Origin: Gemmatimonadota bacterium
GTDB lineage: Bacteria > Gemmatimonadota > Gemmatimonadetes > JACCXV01
Assembly: GCA_013696835.1 (NCBI GenBank)
Contig: JACCXV010000087.1
Location: 1-8,964, forward strand
Direction of reading: 5' to 3'
DNA length: 8,964 nucleotides
Shown in pieces: positions 5,669 through 8,964 of the stretch; positions within the stretch are counted from its first letter, which is position 1, and every line of letters starts with the position of its first letter. The notes beneath the pieces were generated by a model that had not been told where the DNA came from, ran no database searches, and saw nothing but the letters and a program-made list of their open reading frames with translations. The position numbers and the translations under genes were made by a program.

Positions 5669-6129
5669 GAGGGCCCGCCATCCCCTTCACGCTCCAATGC
5701 ATCGACATCCGCCAGGTCCTGTAGACGACCCGTTGCACGCTTGTTTATCAGGAACTCACGACGGCCAATGAACGGAACCTTCAGGTTTCCCACCACGTGA
5801 GAAACGCGTGCCTTCCAGGCGGCCTCGAACTCGACACCAGTGATCGCCGTCAGGATGTCGATGCGGCGTGGAGGCAGGCCGATTTGAACGACGGTGTCGG
5901 GTTTCTCGAGATCCTCCTTCGAAATGTCGAGGCTCTCGAATGGAACGCCGAAGGCGAGCAACGCGCGCCAGACCCGCCCCGCGTTCACCCGCTCGCAGTC
6001 GATCCAGACGTCGAGATCACCGGTTGCGCGCGGCACACCATGCACCGCCATCGCGTGAGCGCCGACGATCAGGAAACGCGCATCCGCTTCCAGCAGCGCC
6101 GCGATCAGGTCGCGAAAGTCCTCGTTCAA
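5665..6129 (-). CDS. Nucleotidyltransferase-fold protein (AbiEii/MNT-like)
   Basis: 154 residues. The only sensible start is a TTG at 6127-6129, since an in-frame stop lies three codons upstream; a GGAG about 14 nt before it is a weak ribosome site. Seen: a short helix, then FLIVGAHAMAVHGVPRATGDLDVWI (residues 19-43), the variant of the pol-beta nucleotidyltransferase signature in which GAHA replaces GS and D38/D40 form DxD. A third acidic residue is D91 in RRIDILTAI, and FLINKRATGRLQDLADV (126-142) is the usual C-terminal helix. Relatives act as toxins of abortive-infection or type VII (HEPN-MNT) systems, or are uncharacterised. It follows the 86-codon gene by 6 nt and overlapped the aminotransferase by 4 nt, so the three formed an operon. 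No HEPN gene is seen. Confidence 0.85.
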   Translation of the reverse strand: MNEDFRDLIAALLEADARFLIVGAHAMAVHGVPRATGDLDVWIDCERVNAGRVWRALLAFGVPFESLDISKEDLEKPDTVVQIGLPPRRIDILTAITGVEFEAAWKARVSHVVGNLKVPFIGRREFLINKRATGRLQDLADVDALEREGDGGPS

Positions 6130-6135
6130 TGTGGC

Positions 6136-6396
6136 TCAACGCTCCGGAAGTTCGAGACCAAACCGGCGACCTACTGGCGCTTGTTCCCTCGTGTAGGTAG
6201 GCACCGAGAGCCCCGCCATGCCCCATGCTTCTAGCGCGAGAGGCCACATCATCTCGAGCCTTTCCTCGGCGCTGGTCGAGCCGGAGAGATCTGCGGTAGG
6301 CTCCGCGCCAAGGCGGTACAGGCGCACCGGCCACGACCGGTGGGCAGCCGTTCGGGAAGACGGAGAATCCGTATGGGCATCCATTTCGAACCTCAT
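6136..6396 (-). CDS. Small protein of unknown function paired with the nucleotidyltransferase
   Basis: 86 residues from the ATG at 6394-6396. An AGGA directly abuts the ATG, so the ribosome site is poor; a second ATG at 6384 would shorten the protein by four residues. Seen: a polar Ser/Thr/His-rich start, RLYRLGAEPTADLS, then TSAEERLEMMWPLALEAWGMAG, an amphipathic helix rich in Met and Trp, and VPTYTREQAPV before the end. I do not know a named family. The motif 'AEERL..MWPL.L.AW..AG...P.Y' feels familiar from short hypothetical proteins encoded next to nucleotidyltransferases, which I cannot verify here. The stop is 6 nt before the nucleotidyltransferase start, so co-expression is very likely. 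An antitoxin or inhibitory partner is one possibility, by analogy only. Confidence 0.65.
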   Translation of the reverse strand: MRFEMDAHTDSPSSRTAAHRSWPVRLYRLGAEPTADLSGSTSAEERLEMMWPLALEAWGMAGLSVPTYTREQAPVGRRFGLELPER

Positions 6397-6540
6397 TCCT
6401 GGGCGAGGCCGAGTGCGAGGACATCACGCGGGCGACGCCGCGGCCGGATCCCGAAAAGTATGCGCACCGTAACGGCGAGCTGCCAGCTAGGCATGATGTT
6501 CTACTGACGCTTTTTGCCGGGCCCGGGACCAGGCGGCAGC

Positions 6541-6924
6541 CTACGGCTCAACGGGCAGGGTAGCGATCGCGACCGGGTGGCGGGGCTCGTACAGCAGCAC
6601 CTCGACGCCGCCCGGCAGATACAGCATGACAGTAACGCCAAAGCCCTCGTCGACGGGCTCGCCTTGCACCTCGAGTCCCTTCGCCCGCAAATCCCGAATC
6701 GTGGCTTCGATGTCGTCGCACATCAGGGTAAACTGGTGCCGGACTCCCGATTCGTAAGTCGGTCCCTCGGAGGGATGTACTCCGAGTTCCGCGGGCGGCA
6801 GGGCAAAGATGAGCCACCCGTCTCCCGCGTCGACGTGCTTCCAACCGAACACATCACGGAGTGTCGCTCGGAGCGTGTCGGGCTCCTTGGTGTAAAGCAA
6901 AACGTGGGCACCAATGATCCCCAT
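6541..6924 (-). CDS. VOC-superfamily (glyoxalase-like) protein
   Basis: 127 residues from the ATG at 6922-6924. The eight-base GGAGGTGA at 6927-6934 is a full anti-16S match and includes the in-frame GTG at 6930, so the ATG is the better start. Seen: MGIIGAHVLLYTKEPDTL, RDVFGWKHVDAGDGWLIF, ALPPAELGVHPSEG, then HQFTLMCDDIEATIRDLRAKG and YLPGGVEVLLYEP. The two halves with a beta-alpha-beta-beta-beta pattern and the H, H (in ELGVHP) and E (in VEVLLYEP) positions suit a metal-binding VOC monomer. Substrate unknown; it resembles extradiol-dioxygenase-like or fosfomycin-resistance-like proteins only in fold. It is last in the minus-strand run that begins at 8403, 102 nt after the lipoprotein gene, and may have its own promoter. 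Confidence 0.88.
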   Translation of the reverse strand: MGIIGAHVLLYTKEPDTLRATLRDVFGWKHVDAGDGWLIFALPPAELGVHPSEGPTYESGVRHQFTLMCDDIEATIRDLRAKGLEVQGEPVDEGFGVTVMLYLPGGVEVLLYEPRHPVAIATLPVEP

Positions 6925-7026
6925 GATCACCTCCCAACAAGCGTTTCTCGTACTCCAGGCTTCGCCCTCACTCCCTCTGCCTGCCCTGTGGGCTACTGCA
7001 CAGCGGGCCTGGTCGTCCAGCAGGAA

Positions 7027-7488
7027 CTACGTGTCCGACGCACCGGTGTCGAGCACGACCTGCCAGCACCCTCCGGAGCCAAGGCGCCAGAGGGTGATGT
7101 AGCGTCCGGTCACCAGCGTATCCGCCTTCTCGCCGCCCAAGCGTACGAAGGCCGATCGCCCTGTCGTGAAGCCGTGCCGGCCATCGGAGAACACGCCGGC
7201 ATCGGTGGGCTCCCACACCAGGCGCAGCATGGGATCGGCGAACAACTCGGCGTCGAAGTCCCGTATCGCACCCAGACCCTGCACGGCCTTGCCCCCCACG
7301 TGGAGCCTGACGGCGTCGGCGGCGTAGGCATCCATCCAGCCCTCGAGCCCGCGAGCAGCCGTCGCCGAAGCGAAAGCCCGGTCGGCCGCCATCAGTTCGG
7401 CGCGCACAGCGGACGAGTCGAGCGCAGGTCGCGGCCCGCTGCACGCAGCCACGGTGGCAAGCGCTACCAAGGAAGACGCAGACCGCAT
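7027..7488 (-). CDS. Putative lipoprotein with SnoaL/DUF4440-like (NTF2-fold) domain
   Basis: 153 residues from ATG 7486-7488, with a weak AGAAAG ribosome site. Seen: a short signal peptide (MRSASSLVALATVAAC) with lipobox V-A-A-C, so Cys16 would be lipidated and the protein anchored in a membrane. The mature part contains MAADRAFASATAARGLEGWM, AVRLHVGGKAVQGLGAI and YITLWRLGSGGCWQVVLDTG, which is the pattern of the cone-shaped SnoaL/ketosteroid-isomerase-like DUF4440 domain (helix, DAV-type strand, G..AI, closing W.VV.D strand). These domains bind small ligands or are isomerases or hydrolases; which applies here is unknown. It starts 9 nt after the cupin stop, so the two are almost certainly co-transcribed, perhaps acting on related small molecules in different compartments. 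Confidence 0.85.
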   Translation of the reverse strand: MRSASSLVALATVAACSGPRPALDSSAVRAELMAADRAFASATAARGLEGWMDAYAADAVRLHVGGKAVQGLGAIRDFDAELFADPMLRLVWEPTDAGVFSDGRHGFTTGRSAFVRLGGEKADTLVTGRYITLWRLGSGGCWQVVLDTGASDT

Positions 7489-7497
7489 GGGGGCTTT

Positions 7498-7833
7498 CTA
7501 GGTCAGGTTCTCCTGTACGAAACGCGGGCTGAGATGCACATCCACTTGGACCAGGGGCGAGTCACCGATGCAGCGGAAGCCATGGATCTCGCCGGCCTTG
7601 ATCACGAGAATGTCACCCGCGCCGGCTTCGAACTCCTCGCCGTTCACGTTCCAGAGACCGCGACCTTCCCTCACGAATTGGACTTCGTCGTACGGGTGAC
7701 GATGGGGTCCGGGGCCCCGCCCGGGCAGAGCGCTGAGGAGGAACACGGAGATGTTCACATCGCCGTGATCGGCCCCGACGAACTGGTGAGAGCTACCCTG
7801 GAACGGTAGATCCTGCTGGCGAACACGGTACAT
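7498..7833 (-). CDS. Cupin-domain protein (single-domain, metal-binding motif intact)
   Basis: 111 residues, ATG at 7831-7833 with AAGGAG about 8 nt upstream on the minus strand. Seen: the first cupin motif as GPGPHRHPYDEVQFVREGRG, giving metal ligands His44, His46 and Glu50, and the second as GDILVIKAGEIHGFRCIG with His84. All four usual ligand positions are present. Lone small cupins of this kind serve as isomerases, dioxygenases or ligand sensors; the sequence does not say which. Cytosolic. It lies 72 nt downstream of the PhnB-like gene and 9 nt upstream of the lipoprotein gene, so it probably sits in the middle of a minus-strand operon. Confidence 0.92.
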   Translation of the reverse strand: MYRVRQQDLPFQGSSHQFVGADHGDVNISVFLLSALPGRGPGPHRHPYDEVQFVREGRGLWNVNGEEFEAGAGDILVIKAGEIHGFRCIGDSPLVQVDVHLSPRFVQENLT

Positions 7834-7905
7834 CGCCGGTGCTCCTTCGGAGTGGGTTGCTGCGGTCGGCGGCCACGCGAAGGGCCGAGTCTCGACTTCA
7901 TGGGC

Positions 7906-8403
7906 CTATCCGGCAAATGCACGCTTCAGTGCATCTATGTCGAGCTTCTTCATCTGAAGCAGTGCCTCCATGACTCGTCCCGACTTTTCAGCATCGCCAT
8001 CAGCGAGAATCGCGGGCAGGATGGTGGGAACCACCTGCCATGATACGCCGTACCTGTCCTTGAGCCAGCCACACTGCTGTGCCCTCACATCCCCGCCTGC
8101 GGAGAGCTCATCCCAGTAATGGTCCACTTCTTCCTGCGTCTCGCAGCTGATCTGGAACGAGATGGCCTCGTTGAATTGGAATGTCGGGCCGCCATTGAGC
8201 GCCGTGAACGTCTGTCCATCGAGCTCGAACTCGACCGTCATCACCGTTCCGGCCGCCTTCCCATGGATCTCATGCCCGGCTTCTCCATACCGGCTGATGG
8301 ACCCGACCCTGGAGTTTCTGAAGATGGCGGTGTAGAACTTCGCCGCCTGCTCGGCTTGATCGTCGAACCACAGACAGGGCGTGATCCTCTGAATCTCGGG
8401 CAT
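7906..8403 (-). CDS. PhnB-like VOC protein (3-demethylubiquinone methyltransferase-like fold)
   Basis: 165 residues, ATG at 8401-8403 preceded by AGGAG with a 6-nt spacer. Seen: ITPCLWFDDQAEQAAKFY, SISRYGEAG, then VMTVEFELDGQTFTALNGG, FQISCETQEEVDHYWDEL, and CGWLKDRYGVSWQVVP, in the order and length of the PhnB family (Pfam 3-dmu-9_3-mt). Despite the historical name, members are VOC-fold proteins with no proven methyltransferase role. The C-terminal tail (KKLDIDALKRAFAG) is the usual short helix. It appears to be the first gene of a minus-strand run continuing with the cupin and the lipoprotein; a further VOC gene follows. No convincing sigma-70 promoter was found in the 138-nt gap upstream. 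Confidence 0.93.
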   Translation of the reverse strand: MPEIQRITPCLWFDDQAEQAAKFYTAIFRNSRVGSISRYGEAGHEIHGKAAGTVMTVEFELDGQTFTALNGGPTFQFNEAISFQISCETQEEVDHYWDELSAGGDVRAQQCGWLKDRYGVSWQVVPTILPAILADGDAEKSGRVMEALLQMKKLDIDALKRAFAG

Positions 8404-8482
8404 GTTCTCTCTCCTGGTCGAGCGTCAGGTTACGGCTGAGGATGATCGTGGCTACCGCTGGTCGAACGAGGGAACCCGAGAT

Positions 8483-8521
8483 CGACAGCCGGCGCCACCC
8501 AGCACGCCACGCCGGCGATCT
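8483..8521. repeat. Hairpin-forming inverted repeat in the 8404-8541 gap
   Basis: GCCGGCG (8488-8494) pairs exactly with CGCCGGC (8510-8516) around a 15-nt loop. Outside it, AGATC and GATCT could pair with a 4-nt GACA bulge. There is no run of T on either side, so a factor-independent terminator is not supported; it may be a structural or random GC palindrome. The gap otherwise shows no gene. Confidence 0.35.
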
Positions 8522-8541
8522 TCCGGTCGCCCCCGCCCGCT

Positions 8542-8871
8542 TCAGATCACCCGCCACCACGGCACCGCAAGCACGTCAGGTGCGAGCCATTCCAGCGTGC
8601 TCCCTGTGTGCAGGAGAAGCCCTGCACGGGCCTGCTTGCCGTACTCTGCACGGAAGGTACGCAAATCCTTGGTGGCGTCACCGAGACGCGGTCGGCCCGT
8701 TGCCTTGACCTCGATGGGAAGCAGACGTCCGCGGGCCTCGACGACGAAGTCCACCTCCTCGCCAATGGTGGTCCGCCAGTAGAGGATCTCGGCCCGGTCG
8801 ACACGCGCGTCCCGCCATGCGAAGAGATCGTGCAGCACCAGGTTCTCGAGGTGCGCGCCGACGGGGGCGAC
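8542..8871 (-). pseudogene. C-terminal remnant of a second DUF4143-type AAA+ ATPase
   Basis: About 110 codons open from the TGA at 8872-8874 down to the stop at 8542-8544. Seen: APVGAHLENLVLHDLFAWRD, then ILYWRTTIGEEVDFVVE and RLLPIEVKAT, ending VPWWRVI. This is the C-terminal PD-(D/E)xK-like end of DUF4143 ATPases, with the D...E-x-K (VDF...IEVK) triad preserved, unlike the complete ATPase at 3998. The AAA+ domain and the first part of DUF4143 are missing: upstream of 8872, no minus-strand frame resembles the family. An ATG at 8838 could still give 98 residues, but no Walker motifs would remain. The homology break is next to a plus-strand TPR fragment, so a deletion, insertion or assembly join happened there. 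Confidence 0.8.
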
Positions 8872-8880
8872 TCAGTCAGC

Positions 8881-8964
8881 CAGGTGCACATGGCGATGGG
8901 AGTCAACCTGTCGACTGCCGGACGGGACGACGAGGCGCTGGAGATCTACAGGAGGGTCCTCGAG
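8881..8964 (+). CDS. TPR-like protein, fragment running off the window
   Basis: Plus-strand frame QVHMAMGVNLSTAGRDDEAL followed by EIYRRVLE is a good tetratricopeptide repeat (small residues in helix A, AGRxDEAL turn, YRRVLE in helix B). The frame is open to the window end. It is also open upstream, but that part is antisense to the DUF4143 remnant, so the left edge is uncertain; candidate starts are GTG 8884, ATG 8890 and ATG 8896, none with a ribosome site. The most likely reading is an internal piece of a larger TPR protein that lost its N-terminus at a breakpoint. Its function cannot be told. Confidence 0.5.

Noticed and set aside
5925..5931. Further TGTCGA hexamers (also near 7048, 7937 and 8909) as ECF42 promoters
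   Set aside because: They lie inside genes or near a breakpoint without a CGA-type -10 in front of a plus-strand gene, so they are taken as chance matches.
6511..6527. TTTTT followed by palindrome CCGGGCCCGG as a terminator for the VOC gene at 6541
   Set aside because: On the minus strand the hairpin is followed by A residues, and on the plus strand the T run precedes the palindrome, so it fits a terminator in neither direction.
6357..6560. Plus-strand protein-like stretch (PYGHPFRTSFLGEAECEDIT...) across the 6397-6540 gap
   Set aside because: Open on both sides without a start or ribosome site, partly antisense to the 86-codon gene, no family recognised; most likely compositional.
6514..7809. 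Plus-strand open frame of 431 codons antisense to the VOC, lipoprotein and cupin genes
   Set aside because: It mirrors three well-supported minus-strand genes, has no recognisable domain or ribosome site, and long antisense frames are expected in GC-rich DNA.

Overview
The window is GC-rich, densely coded bacterial DNA. A lipobox-bearing lipoprotein, an ECF sigma factor of the ECF42 type, and many small VOC, cupin and DGPF proteins fit a soil-type diderm such as Gemmatimonadota, Acidobacteriota or Myxococcota. No marker gene fixes the phylum, so this is an inference. I see no tRNA, rRNA, CRISPR array or transposase.

Left part (1-3928, plus strand). The 3' part of an arginase-family gene (with an apparent one-base frameshift) overlaps a small antibiotic-biosynthesis-monooxygenase-like gene. 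A stress-type locus follows: DGPF/YCII gene, VOC (glyoxalase-fold) gene, second DGPF/YCII gene, DoxX-like membrane protein gene, then an ECF42-type sigma factor with the large C-terminal extension. The genes from VOC to sigma factor are tightly packed with good Shine-Dalgarno sites. The sigma gene carries an apparent one-base deletion near 2727-2731. DGPF genes next to ECF42 genes are the known genomic hallmark of this sigma group, and a TGTCGA-N17-CGAC element sits before the first DGPF gene.

Middle part (3929-6396, minus strand). A complete AAA+ ATPase with a DUF4143 C-terminal part has its own near-consensus promoter (TTGACA-N17-TAATGT) that would give an almost leaderless mRNA. The promoter lies between the arms of a perfect 11-bp inverted repeat. 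Directly upstream is a decayed, truncated class V aminotransferase (one nonsense codon, two frameshifts) whose start overlaps the stop of a nucleotidyltransferase gene. That gene is in turn preceded by a small conserved-looking gene of 86 codons, so an old three-gene operon appears to have been cut by arrival of the ATPase module.

Right part (6541-8964). Minus-strand genes for a VOC protein, a SnoaL/DUF4440-like lipoprotein, a cupin and a PhnB-like VOC protein look like a loose operon read from 8403 down to 6541. Beyond them is the C-terminal remnant of a second DUF4143 ATPase, cut at about 8872 and abutting an oppositely oriented TPR-like fragment that runs off the window: a rearrangement breakpoint or assembly join.

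The items that most deserve follow-up are the ECF42-DGPF-VOC-DoxX locus with its candidate promoter, the small protein/nucleotidyltransferase pair, and the promoter-in-inverted-repeat arrangement at the ATPase insertion point.
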